DNA of 64,000 nucleotides from NCBI GenBank assembly GCA_026122225.1, contig JANEZZ010002362.1:558001-622000 (forward strand), written 5' to 3'. Origin of the DNA: Heloderma charlesbogerti (Eukaryota > Chordata > Lepidosauria > Squamata > Helodermatidae). Below, piece after piece: positions 30,841 to 41,525 of the stretch. Made by a program: the position numbers and the translations under genes. Within the stretch, counting starts at the first letter, position 1, and each line of letters begins with the position of its first letter. The notes beneath the pieces are model-generated. The model saw nothing but the letters and a program-made list of their open reading frames with translations, was not told the origin of the DNA and did not search any database.

Positions 30841-33800
30841 TGTTGTTGTTGTTCAGTCGTTCAGTCGTGTCTGACTCTTCGTGACCCCATGGACCATAGC
30901 ACGCCAGGCCTTCCTGTCCTGCGTTCTCTCCCGGAGCGTGCTCAAGTTCATATTCATTGCATCCGTGATGCTATCTAGCCATCTCATCCTCTGCCGTCCC
31001 CTTCTCCTTTTGCCTTCAGTCTTTCCCAGCATCAGGGTCTTTTCCAGGGAGTTTTCTCTTCGCATTAGGTGGCCAAAATATTGGAGCTTCAGCTTCATTA
31101 TCTGTCCTTCCAATGAGCACTCAGGGTTGATTTCCTTTAGGATGGACTGATTTGACCTCCTTGCAGTCCAGGGGACTCGTAAGAGTCTTCTCCAGCACCA
31201 TAGTTCGAAAGCATCAATTCTTCGGCGCTCAGCCTTCCTTATAGTCCAGCTCTCACAGCCATACATTACTACTGGGAAAACCATAGCTTTGATTAGACGG
31301 ACCTTTGTAGGCAAGGTGATGTCTCTGCTTCTTACTATGCTGTCTAGGTTGGCCATAGCTTTCCTCCCAAGGAGCAAGCGTCTTTTAATTTCATGGCTAC
31401 AGTCACCGTCTGCGGTGATCTTGGAGCCCAAGAAAGTAAAATCTGTCACTGCTTCCATTTCTTCCCCTTCTATATGCCAGGAAGTGATAGGGCCAGATGC
31501 CATGATCTTAGTTTTTTTAATGTTGAGTTTCAAACCAGCTTTTGCACTCTCCTCTTTCACCCTCAACAAGAGGCTCTTGAGATCCTCTTCGCTTTCTGCC
31601 ATTAGGGTGGTATCGTCTGCATATCGGAGGTTGTTGATAATTCTCCCGGCAATCTTAATTCCAACCTCTGATTCATCCAACCCGGCATTTCTCATGATGT
31701 ACTCTGCATATAAGTTAAATAAGCAGGGTGACAATATGCAGCCTTGTCGTACTCCTTTCCCAATTTTGAACCACTCGGTTGTTCCATGTGTGGTTCTTAC
31801 TGTTGCTTCTTGATCCTCGTACAGGTTTCTCAGGAGACAGGTAAGGTGGTCTGGTACTCCCATCTCTTTAAGAATTTGCCACAGTTTGTTGTGATCCACA
31901 CAATCAAAGGCTTTAGCGTAGTCAATGAAGCAGAAATAGACGTTTTTCTGGAATTCTCTTGCTTTCTCCATGATGCAGCGAATGTTGGCGATTTGATCTC
32001 TAGTTCCTCTGCCTCTTCTAAACCCAGCTTGTACTTCCGGTAGTTCTCGGTTCGCATACTGCTGAAGCCTAGCTTGTAGGATTTTGAGCATCACCTTGCT
32101 GGCATGTGAAATGAGCGCAATGGTGCGGTAGTTTGAACACTCTTTGGCGTTGCCCTTCTTTGGAATTGGAATGTAAACTGACCTTTTCCAGTCTTGTGGC
32201 CACTGTTGAGTGTTCCAGATTTGTTGGCATATTGAATGCAGCACTTTAACAGCATCATCTTCTAGGATTTTAAATAGCTCGGCTGGAATACTGTCATCTC
32301 CGCTAGCTTTGTTGTTACTAATGCTTCCTAAGGCCCACTTGACTTCACTCTCTAGGATGTCCGGCTCAAGTTCAATGACCGCACTATCATGGCTATCAGG
32401 GACATTCAGATCTTTCCTGTATAGTTCTTCTGTGTATTCTTGCCACCTCTTCTTAATCTCATCTGCTTCTGTTAGGTCCCTGCCTTCTTTGTCCTTTATC
32501 ATGCCCGTCTTGGCACAAAACGTTCCCTTGAGATCTCCAATTTTCTTGAAGAGATCTCTAGTCTTTCCCATTCTGTTGTTTTCCTCGATTTCTTTGCATT
32601 GTTCATTTAAGAAGGCCTTCTTGTCTCTCCTTGCTATTCTCTGGAACTCTGCATTCAGTTGGGTGTATCTTCCCCTTTCTCCCTTGCTTTTCGCTTCCCT
32701 TCTTTCGTGAGCTACTTGTAAAGCCTCATCTGACAGCCACTTGGCTTTCTTACATTTCTTTTTCTTTGGGACGGATTTCGTTGCTGCCTCCTGAACAATG
32801 TTACGGACCTCCGTCCATAGTTCCTCAGGCACTCTGTCTATCAGGTCTAATCCCTGAAATCTATTCCTCACCTCCACTGTATATTCATCAGGGATATGAT
32901 TTAGGTCATACCTGAACGGTTTAGTGGTTTTCCCGACGTTCTTCAATTTAAGCCGAAATTTTGCAAGAAGCAGCTCATGATCTGAGCCACAGTCAGCTCC
33001 AGGTCTTGTTTTGACTGACTGTATGGAGCTTCTCCATCTTTGGCTGCAAAGGACATAATCAATCTGATTTCGATATTGACCATCTGGTGACGTCCATGTG
33101 TAGAGTCGCCTCTTGTGCTGTTGGAAAAGAGTGTTTGCTATGATCAGCATGTTCTCTTGGCAAAACTCTATTAGCTTTTGTCCTGCTTCATTTTGTACAC
33201 CAAGGCCATGCCTGCCTGTTATCCCGGTGATTTCTTGACTTCCTACTTTAGCATTCCAATCCCCTATGATAAAGAGGACATCTTTTTTTGGTGTTAGTTC
33301 TAGAAGGTGTTGTAGGTCTTCATAGAACCGATCAACCTCAGCTTCTTCGGCCTCAGTGGTTGGGGCATAGACTTGAATTACTGTGATGTTGAATGGTTTG
33401 CCTTGGATTCGTACTGAGATCATTCTATCATTTTTAAGATTGTACCCCAGTACTGCTTTTCCCACCCTTTTGTTGACTATGAGTGCTACTCCATTTCTTC
33501 TAAGGGATTCTTGCCCACAATAGTAGATATGATGGTCACCTGAATTAAATTCGCCCATGCCTGTCCATTTTAGTTCGCTGATTCCCAAGATGTCGATGTT
33601 CAATCTTGCCATCTCATCTTTGACCACCTCCAGCTTACCTTGATTCATTGATCTGACATTCCAGGTTCCTAAACAATATTGTTCTTTACAGCATCGGATT
33701 TTCTTTTCACCGCCAGACACATCCACAGCTGAGTGTCCTTTCGGGTTTGGCCCAGCCGCTTCACTCTTTCTGGCGCTACTTGGAAATACCCTCTGCTCTT

Positions 33801-34061
33801 CCCCAGTAGCATATTGGACACCTTCCGACCTGAGGGGCTCATCTTCCGGCGTCATATCTTTTAGCCTTGTGATACGTTCCATGGGGTTTTCTTGGCAAGA
33901 ATACTGGAGTGGGTTGCCATTTCCTTCTCCAGTGGACCACATTTTGTCAGAACTCTCTGCCATGACCTGTCCGTCTTGGGTGGCCCTGCACGGCATAGCT
34001 TATGGCTTCACTGAGTTACGCAAGCCCCTTCGCCACAACAAGGCAGTGATCCATGAAGGGG
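30841..34061 (-). mobile_element. Full-length BovB (RTE) LINE, 3221 bp
   Basis: The element is bounded by the 11-bp duplication TATCTACTACT. Its 3' end on the minus strand reads CAGTCGTTCAG-type sequence followed by (AAC)n (plus strand TGTTGTTGTTGTT at 30841-30853). About 65 bp precede the first methionine of the open frame at the 5' end, which lies at 34061. The length agrees with the known 3.2 kb of BovB. The copy is complete and its frame undamaged, so it should be a young insertion. Confidence 0.95.
30853..33996 (-). CDS. BovB endonuclease-reverse transcriptase, intact 1047-codon frame
   Basis: The protein nicks target DNA and reverse-transcribes its own RNA at the nick, the mechanism of RTE-type LINEs. 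Residues of about 109-345 form an apurinic-type endonuclease: LGTWNVRSM near 109, IIGDWNAKVG in the middle and SDH at about 338-340. The reverse transcriptase covers about 550-870: IPIPKKGNAKECSNYR, AGFRRGRGTRDQ, FIDYAKAFD at 690-698, VRQGCILSPCLFN and the catalytic YADD at 792-795. The C-terminal part has basic and tryptophan-rich segments (RRGRQRMRWLDS, KAWRAMVHGV) typical of BovB. No stop or frameshift interrupts it, and the catalytic aspartates are present. I chose the first methionine (MPCRATQDGQ); a downstream start cannot be excluded. RTE elements need only this protein, so the copy may be competent. Confidence 0.95.
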   Translation of the reverse strand: MPCRATQDGQVMAESSDKMWSTGEGNGNPLQYSCQENPMERITRLKDMTPEDEPLRSEGVQYATGEEQRVFPSSARKSEAAGPNPKGHSAVDVSGGEKKIRCCKEQYCLGTWNVRSMNQGKLEVVKDEMARLNIDILGISELKWTGMGEFNSGDHHIYYCGQESLRRNGVALIVNKRVGKAVLGYNLKNDRMISVRIQGKPFNITVIQVYAPTTEAEEAEVDRFYEDLQHLLELTPKKDVLFIIGDWNAKVGSQEITGITGRHGLGVQNEAGQKLIEFCQENMLIIANTLFQQHKRRLYTWTSPDGQYRNQIDYVLCSQRWRSSIQSVKTRPGADCGSDHELLLAKFRLKLKNVGKTTKPFRYDLNHIPDEYTVEVRNRFQGLDLIDRVPEELWTEVRNIVQEAATKSVPKKKKCKKAKWLSDEALQVAHERREAKSKGERGRYTQLNAEFQRIARRDKKAFLNEQCKEIEENNRMGKTRDLFKKIGDLKGTFCAKTGMIKDKEGRDLTEADEIKKRWQEYTEELYRKDLNVPDSHDSAVIELEPDILESEVKWALGSISNNKASGDDSIPAELFKILEDDAVKVLHSICQQIWNTQQWPQDWKRSVYIPIPKKGNAKECSNYRTIALISHASKVMLKILQARLQQYANRELPEVQAGFRRGRGTRDQIANIRCIMEKAREFQKNVYFCFIDYAKAFDCVDHNKLWQILKEMGVPDHLTCLLRNLYEDQEATVRTTHGTTEWFKIGKGVRQGCILSPCLFNLYAEYIMRNAGLDESEVGIKIAGRIINNLRYADDTTLMAESEEDLKSLLLRVKEESAKAGLKLNIKKTKIMASGPITSWHIEGEEMEAVTDFTFLGSKITADGDCSHEIKRRLLLGRKAMANLDSIVRSRDITLPTKVRLIKAMVFPVVMYGCESWTIRKAERRRIDAFELWCWRRLLRVPWTARRSNQSILKEINPECSLEGQIMKLKLQYFGHLMRRENSLEKTLMLGKTEGKRRRGRQRMRWLDSITDAMNMNLSTLRERTQDRKAWRAMVHGVTKSQTRLND

Positions 34062-34072
34062 TATCTACTACT
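34062..34072. repeat. Right target-site duplication of BovB
   Basis: TATCTACTACT, identical to 30830-30840. Confidence 0.9.
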
Positions 34073-34312
34073 ACATGGTGGCTATATTCCTTACAATAAT
34101 AGTTCCCGTGACTCCACAAGCTGGCTGTGCAATGTCCTCCGTAAATCTGTCATGGAGTGCCAAGAGCTGAATCAGAAATGGTGGCACATTCAGCAGGTGG
34201 CATTTCTCCAAGAACATCTGAAGCAGCTCCTTCAGTAACAGCTGGAACAAAAGAAAGTCCATTGCTTTGGATGCAAACTCCATAGAAAAATAACTATCAG
34301 AGAATTGCCACC

Positions 34313-34630
34313 ATGAATGCAGAAGCAGCAAGAGCAGCAGCCAACTCTCCCACTACCACCCAAGTCAATGCTTCGCAGTTTGGGAACTCTGCCTTTCAAC
34401 AACTGACTTTCCAATCCTCTGTTGCAATTTCACTGTTCCAAAAGAACAATCCTCTGTGTCATTATGCCACTCCTGCAGCATCCAGACCATCCCGAGCCAC
34501 TGCCACCTTGCATGTTATCCATCTTGCCAAGCATATGAATTATGAAACCACAGGACTGACAAATATCCAAAGGTTCTCTGCTCCAACTCAGCATTCAAAG
34601 CACACATTAATATCTTTTAAAGTATTTTGA
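34313..34630 (+). other. 105-codon open frame with a strong Kozak context, unassigned
   Basis: The ATG sits in GCCACCATGA, a near-perfect initiation context. The predicted product is alanine, serine and threonine rich at its N-terminus (NAEAARAAANSPTTTQ) and has no recognised domain. It ends in the repeat-like DNA from 34615. It lies just outside the BovB insertion. It is probably a chance frame, but this is recorded because of the start context. Confidence 0.15.
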
Positions 34631-34900
34631 AGTATTTTTATGCTGCTTCTCAGCCAAAAAGGCTCTCAGAGCGGCTTACATATAATCAATTAAACAAGAC
34701 AGTCCCTGCCCACAGGCTTGCAGTCTAAAGACAAAACACACAAGGAAAAAGGTATGAGGAGGAAAGAGGAGGGAAACTTATTCTTTCAGCAGGGCTGGTA
34801 GAATGGCTCCACTCTCCCTCTTATCTCTCTCTGAACAACCTGTTGGAATGGCTGGTGGTGGTCATGGTTGAGGGAGGAGGAGCCTTCATGAGGGAGGTCT
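34631..34900. repeat. Interspersed repeat, unclassified
   Basis: TTTATGCTGCTTCTCAGCC, AGAGCGGCTTACATATAAT and CAGGCTTGCAGTCTAAAG resemble a family of reptile interspersed repeats whose source element I cannot name. Similar functional strings occur at 52875-53370. Confidence 0.4.
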
Positions 34901-35416
34901 TCAGCTCCACAACATGCACTATAATCAACTCACTGGAGTAAACTATGTGTAAAAATTTGATTTGGCACAATCATTATCATCATTAATCCCCCCCCATTGC
35001 TGCTGTTTTATTACTCTCCCATGCAAACAATTTTTGTGAAGTAACCTTTTGTGCATATCCCTATCTAGGGGGAAAAGCACACCTTTATATCCCTAAATAA
35101 CAGTTGGGAAAAGTATATTTTCCACCCCTCAAAAATGTTCATGTGATTTGGACTTTGTTTCTGAGCAAATGTCTATAGAATTATGGTATAAGTCCCATAG
35201 GATTGAACGTAACTAATGCCTTAATTCTAAATACATTTGCCCAAGACCACCAAAGGGTTGCTAATCCGTTTATGCACTTTCGGAGCCTTCCTGCGCTCAT
35301 CCAAAACTGTACCAATGAGGTCAGTGTTCTATCTGTGCTGATGACCCGTGCAAGGTGAAGTGGGGAGCTGACATTTTTCTGACATTGTTTCCCCACTAGC
35401 ATCTCCAAGGGATCAA

Positions 35417-35541
35417 CAGTATGACAGCACCGCTGATCCGTTTGCCTCCCCGTCGACAGCTGGTTGGCGATTGTGCGAACAGGATGCTGGACTAGATGGA
35501 CCCTTGGTCTGATCCAGCAGGGCTCTTCTTATGTTCTTACG
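35417..35541 (+). mobile_element. CR1-like LINE 3' end
   Basis: GAACAGGATGCTGGACTAGA, CTTGGTCTGATCCAGCAGGG and CTTCTTATGTTCTTA form the plus-strand counterpart of the left end of 28389-28800. Confidence 0.82.
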
Positions 35542-35543
35542 CA

Positions 35544-35677
35544 GTCTTTCCCAACCTGTTGCCCTCCAGATATTTTGGGCTTTATTTCTCATCAGCCCAG
35601 CCAGCACGGCCAGTGGTCAGGAATGTTGGGAGTTGTAGTGCAAAACATCTGGAGGGCACCAGATTGGGGAAGGCTGG
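35544..35677. repeat. Palindromic MITE (ACTCCCAGCATTCC type)
   Basis: CTTTCCCAACCTGTTGCCCT and the inverse GGGCACCAGATTGGGGAAGG, with inner GGGCTTTATTTCTCATCAGC and GGGAGTTGTAGTGCAAAA arms. It is inserted directly after the CR1 end. Confidence 0.8.
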
Positions 35678-35711
35678 TCTATACACACAATGCAGAAGCA
35701 CTGTGCTCATA

Positions 35712-35880
35712 ACCCAAAGCCATTGTGGGATAGTGGATAAAGTGTCTGACTTACATCAGAGGAACCCACATTCAAATCCACCCTCAGCCATGAAGTTTGT
35801 AGGGGAGTCGTAAACAGGCCACTACCACTTAACCTAGCCTACTTACAATGGTATCGAAATATTTTTTTAAATGAATTAAT
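35712..35880 (+). mobile_element. tRNA-derived SINE, partial
   Basis: CATTGTGGGATAGTGGATAA (A box region), GAACCCACATTCAAATCC (B box) and CCATGAAGTTTGTAGG match the SINE family of 12563 and 27955. The 3' part is shortened. Confidence 0.75.
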
Positions 35881-37662
35881 ATAAAATGGAATTACCCCCT
35901 GTATGCTGACTGGAGTTTCTTTAAGGGTTGAATAGAAATATGATAAATAAAACACTGGATGGATTATATTTGTTAGTCTTTTGGATGGACAGTCCACACA
36001 ATAATCTGTTTCTACATATCAGTTGCCCTCATTGGATCATGGGCATTATGTGGAAGTTGGTGCCATTGAAATCCAATGGGCTTCTGCATTTAACTCTGTG
36101 TTCAGTTGTGGCCATATTAGCTTAAATTCAAGGACTTCGGTTGGATTGTGGGTTAGGTTTAATTGATTAAATTCAACCCAGATCCAACCCCCTCTGGGTT
36201 TTGAAAGATAACAGTACATGCAACCAGATCATTAATAAATCCTGTATCATTCCAGTCCCACCCATCAGTGCTGTCAGTTCCATAAATTGAAGCTCAGCTT
36301 GAGTCACGAGAGAAAAATTGCTTTGTGGTCTCATCCCAGCTCCAGTTGCTTCACGTCACACGCCCTGGTATGTTTTGACACAAGTGAGAGTGTACGTAGT
36401 GCAGAACTGGGGGAGAGATGGAGGCATACAGGCTGCCAATGAGAATTTAGAAGTACTGCTAGCATGCTGGCTCCAGGGTTTTGAAGGCCCCTGAGCAAGA
36501 CAGCCTCAATGGGCCCACTCCCTTCCTTTCCCACCACCATGGTCACCAGCTGCTTTTGCTCCTCATCTCATCCTCTTTTTCATCTTTGCTACCACTTGTT
36601 TGCCTGGCAGACAGAGAGCCAGTAAGCAAGCAAGCAGGGGCATCTCCCGCTCCTCCTGCTCACCGTCACGATTGACTGGGCCAGAACGAGAGGTGAACAA
36701 GCAGGTTGCAATGGCGAAGAGTAAGGACAGCTCCAGGGGGGCTCTTTTCAGTGGGCCCCTTGGCAAGAGCGCAACCACGCCTACCCTTGACACCAACCCT
36801 GTCACCAGAAGATGATGTCAGGGGTGCTGGTGGTGAGAGGTAAATCCCTCTTTTTCATAAGGACCATCTTCAATAAGGCTGTCACAGCAAGACTTTTCCA
36901 AGCAAAAAAGGAAAGCAGGCCTGGGAGTAGAAAACACTGTACATGGAAACCAGCAAAAGAAACAGCCAGCCCCAGCATCAGCATGCAGCTTCCATGGGCA
37001 GCTGCTAGGAGGTCCAGAGCCCTCCACTGACATCTGCCCTGGGTCCTGTGCTCAGCAGTAGGAGGCTAGTCACCATTTTATTTTTCCCATAATGCCCTCC
37101 TGATGTGGTGTTGCTTTGGAAATGTAAATGGTAGCTTGCTTATCAGAGTGCTGCTGCCACCTCCACCAAGAGGTGAGCCTGCCAGGTACCCACTGATAAA
37201 GGACAAGGCCCACTAGAGAGCTCTTTGCCGACAGCCCCCTCAAACCTGGAACCAGGTCTGGCAACAGCTGTGGTCCAGACAGTTACCCAGTTGGCCAATC
37301 CATCTACATGGCAGAGGAGAGGGGGCACGTACCCCCTTCCAAAAATACCGAAAGTATGATGTGTGATGTGGGCCATCTCTGTGAAGATCCATACTTGAAA
37401 GAGCCCAGTTCATGCAACCTTTCCCCTCTTCCACTAAATTTTTGGGCATAAATTGGGCTTTCAGACTTATGGGCCTCTGCATACATCGCACATTGAGATG
37501 CATGGTTGAGGTCACAAGAGCCACGTGCCCACTCCTCTACAGAGTGAAAGGATTTGGTCAGTTCATAATTCTGTCTTGTCTTCACATATTTTAGAATTAT
37601 GGTGCATCCTGAATATTTTAAAAATCATCTGTAGCCATGCATCCCAATCTTTGGACACAATC
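35881..37662. other. No gene seen
   Basis: Several overlapping frames of 60-94 codons occur on both strands with no recognisable domain. Composition is moderate. The interval is largely unassigned DNA. Confidence 0.35.
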
Positions 37663-37765
37663 CAGCCAAAGTTATGCACTTTCCCATGCCATTAATTTCA
37701 ATGGGAGACCATCAAATTGGACCTAACACAGTTTAACTTTGGCTCAATCACACTCTGTGGGACTT
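37663..37765. repeat. Imperfect palindromic repeat
   Basis: ACACAATCCAGCCAAAGTTA on the left is answered by TTTAACTTTGGCTCAAT on the right, with AATTTCAATGGGAGACC between. It looks like a MITE related to the ATGGGA palindromes elsewhere. Confidence 0.5.
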
Positions 37766-38454
37766 GTTTCCAAGGCAGTGTACTGAAGACAGAAACAACG
37801 GAATGTAAGCCAAGCAAGTAAGGACCATGTCACTTCTGTGGTCTGCTCTGCACCAAACATATTAAACCCATCTCATTGTTTAGATTTTTAAATAATCATT
37901 TTACACAGTAGTCAGTATATGTTAAATCTAGGCTTGCTTATTTATTTAGCTTTTAAATTAATTATATGTGGTGGAAAGAGGAAAAGGGGATTTTATTTCA
38001 TCTTTATTAATGTTGACAGATAGGCATTTACTCATACTTTTTTCTTTTTGCCAAAATACAAGAACAAATACATTAGGATAAATACTCCAGTACTTACAGT
38101 GTACAGATTACTTGTGTGGAATTAAATGGCACCTTGGCCAAAGCAATAACTTTCAACACTCGGTCGAGTTATGTTGGCCGTATTCTTGCATCCCAATATC
38201 TTTGCTGGGGTAGTGGGGCTTTTTGGCTGCTTTGCCTCTAGAAACTCCTGGGCCCTAAAGAATTACAGCGTACTTATGGGCATATTCACACTGTCAGTGC
38301 TGGCTGCTCTATTGATTGCTTGGTTGACCTGTAGAATAGCAGATTGGTCACTGCCACTAACTTGGCAGCTTCTAGGAGTGTCTCCACTCTCCTCCCACTC
38401 CATCAATATAGGTCCCCTGATTTGGGGGTGGGGGGTGAACTGGGGGGTAGATGA
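37766..38454. other. AT-rich, no gene seen
   Basis: A hydrophobic 96-codon frame at 38171-38461 has predicted membrane-like stretches but no recognisable family. Nothing else was identified. Confidence 0.35.
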
Positions 38455-38870
38455 ATTATGAGGAGAGATTACTAGATCTCATGAGGCATTTGACTCAGAT
38501 GGAAACAAACCATTGTAAGGTGGGTGGCTCCCTGGAAGAGGGCCTTTTCTGCTGTGGCACCCCAGCTATGGAACCCCCTACAGAGGGTTGCCAGGCACCT
38601 ATGTTGTGTTCTTTCTGGTGCCAGGTGAAGACCTTTTTATTTCCCCAGCATTAGCTGTGCTGTTTTACATCTGTTACTGTGTTTTAAATCTCTGCATTGC
38701 TGCTAGTTTTTATTCTGGTTGTATTTTTATACTGTAGTTTAAGCTTTAATATTTTACATGGTTTTTATGCTGTACTTCGTTGTTTTAATTTTTCTGAACT
38801 GCCCAGAGAGCTTTGGCTATTGGCAGTATAGAAATGAAATAAATTTTAAAAATAAATAAAAAACAAACAA
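38455..38870 (+). mobile_element. L2-like LINE 3' region
   Basis: The plus strand has GAAGAGGGCCTTTTCTGCTG, GGAACCCCCTACAGAG and, later, GAACTGCCCAGAGAGCTTTG with GGCAGTATAGAAATGAAAT. The order matches the 3' end of the L2-like element at 56060-56620. The coding part is too damaged to translate. Confidence 0.78.
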
Positions 38871-39454
38871 GTAAAATAAAACCAATTATAATATAAATTC
38901 TTGTTCAAAGACTATGCCATGGCAGAAAACTTTAATTTCTGCCCCCATAGTCATCCAGTGTAACTATTCTGAGCCAGGTGAATCCAGGTGGGTGTCTCCG
39001 CTCCAGGATCAAGCTGCCCTTTCCTGGCTGTGTTCATGGCTCCACATTTTGCAGACAGTCACTCAAGTTTAAATGTAGAATCCATGTTGGAGGCATCAGA
39101 GGCTCAGACTTGTCCCATTTATTTGGATATGTTTGCTATCCTACTCTCCTTCCAGCATCCCATATGTGCTTGGGGAAGTGAGATGGATAACCTATGGGAC
39201 CCACTAGTCAGCTTGGATTATGACAATACTGGCCTTGGCTAAAGAGTTATATTTTGTGACACAGTAGGAAGAATTGGGATACTTGTAGTCAATAAGCCTT
39301 GGTCGCTCCTGGGCTGCATGTACCCTCAGCATGTGCCTGGATGTATCACAATGGTGGTCAGGAACATATTTTGCCCAATTCCATCTGGTGAGAAGCCTTC
39401 CCTTATTGTCACAGGCGGACATAGTAGGTTGATTTACATTGCACTAGATCAGTG
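38871..39454. other. No gene seen
   Basis: Frames of 67 and 84 codons without domain. No repeat was recognised. Confidence 0.35.
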
Positions 39455-39612
39455 GTCTACGGGGCCCTGTTGCCTATTTGGGCTCTCCAAGGTTACAGTG
39501 GAGTTTTCCCCAGCCCTGCTGCCTGTGCATGTTCAACTGGAAATGCCAGGGACTGATGCTGGGGCCTTCTATGTGTGACATATGCTCTCTGCCACTGAGC
39601 TAGGGACCCTCA
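39455..39612 (-). mobile_element. tRNA-derived SINE fragment
   Basis: On the minus strand GGGTCCCTAGCTCAGTGGCA (A box) and AGAAGGCCCCAGCATCAGTC (B-box region), then GGCATTTCCAGTTGAACATG. It is the same family as 11115-11315. Confidence 0.72.
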
Positions 39613-39932
39613 TATTCATAAAGCCTGCTCATGACACCCTTTTCACAGTTCTGTTGTTGTGCCAAGTCCAGACAGCAACCATACACAGAAAAGTTCTCAT
39701 CTGCCACATGAATACCCTCCCTTTAGAAACTCTCCAAAGTCCAAGCCTGAGCCTCTTTGGGAGGCGTGGTAGATCCCACCTCTTTGGGCTAGCCTGTGGA
39801 AGACAGGGTTGAGCCAGCCAAGGGCTGGCAGATGGGAGATAAAATATATGTTGCTTGCAGTTTGTTCTGTTTCATTCTGTTTTGCATTGTCTACCTCCAC
39901 AAACTGGGTAAGCATGGAGGCAACGAACTATA

Positions 39933-40490
39933 CATAGAATCATAGAATCATAGAATAGTTGGGATGGAAGGGCCTACAAGGCCATCGAGTCCAACCCCCT
40001 GCTCAGTGCAGGAATCCAAGTCACAGCATCCCTGACAGATGGCTGTCCAGCCTCGTCTTGAATGCCTCCAGTGTGGGAGAGCCCACCACCTCCCTAGGGA
40101 ATTGGTTCCATTGTTGCATTGCTCTAACAGTCAGGAGGTTTTTCCTGATGTTCAGCCGGAATCTGGCTCCCTGTAACTTGAGCCCATGATTCTATGTCCT
40201 GCATTCTGGGATGATCGAGAAGAGATCCTGGCCTTCCTCTCTGTGACAACCTCTCAAGTACGTGAAGAGCGCTATCATATCTCCCCTCAGTCTTCTCTTC
40301 TCAAGGCTAAACAGGCCCAGTTCTTTCAGTCTCTCTTCATAGGGCTTTGTTTCCAGTCCCCTGATCCTCTTTGTTGCCCTCCTCTGAACCCTCTCCAGTT
40401 TGTCTGCATCCTTCTTAAAATGTGGTGCCCAGAACTGGACACAGTACTCCAGATGAGGTCTAACCAGTGCTGAGTAGAGGGGAACTAGTA
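39933..40490 (-). mobile_element. CR1 LINE 3' region
   Basis: The left border is a run of ATAGAATCATAGAATC (inverted CR1 tail), followed by GAGTCCAACCCCCTGCTC, CTAGGGAATTGGTTCCATTG, CCCAGAACTGGACACAGTA and CAGATGAGGTCTAACCAGTG. These are the hallmarks of CR1 3' regions in sauropsids. The element is 5'-truncated near 40490. Confidence 0.92.
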
Positions 40491-41439
40491 CTTAAGAAAT
40501 ACATGCACGCGTACTCAATGGCAAGGCATCTGTTCCTTTAAGAGCTTTGAAGCAAGAAACGCTGTGCAACAGCAACAGGTGTTTTCCCCATCACTGCAAA
40601 GCTATGGTAGGAGAAACTGCACCTGCAACATGTTTGCATTCTTAAAAGGGGAGATGCCTTGTCCTTCTTGGAGTACTGTGCCTTTAACTTGAATGCTGGC
40701 ATCAGCTGTAAATAGCTCAGTTTAGCTGTCTTAGCCATGCCCATCAAGAAAAGAGATGTTGGCCAATTATCTGGATGAAATTAGGAATGTGTTCTTAAAA
40801 AATCAAGATTGGTACCACTAACAGATTTGGCCAGAATCTATTTCCCTCTTTCTAAACATCATTCCCGGTCCCACAGTTCAAAAATAGGATTGCTTTTGCT
40901 ACTGAGCTTTTAGTTGTGGCTTGGAAAGGCATTGTTGATACAGGCGTCATTCTTCGGTGCCTGGCCTGCAGGTGTGTGGGTAGCAATTCTCTTTTAGGTC
41001 ACCGTACGCTGCGAAGTAGTGGGTGGCAACGACCATGTCTTCTTTGATCCTAAGCAACCACCTTATTTTTGGATGAAAAACCATCTATTTGTGGTTTTCA
41101 AATTATGGAATGAGCTTAATTAAACTGTAAAACATTAAGCAGCAGGAGGAAAGATGATATCCCTGTGGGAACAGAAGGGAAAAGTCAATAGCCTCGGTGA
41201 CTTGGACAAAATAAACATAAACTGGTAGTAAAAATAAACCAGCAGTTTCCAGTTCAACCCACTGACCTTCTGGTTGTGATAGGTAAAAAACTTTTCCTCA
41301 GAGAAACAGATTTTTAAAAAGCCCACGTGGTAGCTAGCATATGTAACCATTTGCTAAAACAGCTCCTCTTCATAGTCCTATTCATAGGGGGCGGGGCCAG
41401 TGTGCATGACCCCATCACTCTACCCACTTTAAGCCCTCA
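40491..41439. other. No gene seen
   Basis: No recognisable repeat or domain; short frames only. Confidence 0.4.
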
Positions 41440-41525
41440 TGAACTGCAAGAATTTCAGAGAGAGAGATTTTAAAAAAAAAACAACAATGTGGGAGAAATC
41501 AAAACTGACAGATTCATCCATCCGG
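41440..41525 (+). repeat. Family IV hAT right-end fragment
   Basis: CAAAACTGACAGATTCATCC is shared with the right end of the element at 29420-29892 (GACAGATTCGTCCATCCC). The final CCTA is replaced by GGGC, so the end is damaged. Confidence 0.55.

Noticed and set aside
31289..32915. Plus-strand frames of 94-174 codons opposite the BovB coding region
   Set aside because: They are antisense shadows of the 1047-codon frame.
38171..38461. Hydrophobic 96-codon frame as a small membrane protein
   Set aside because: No signal, family or conservation can be recognised and the frame runs into an L2-like fragment.
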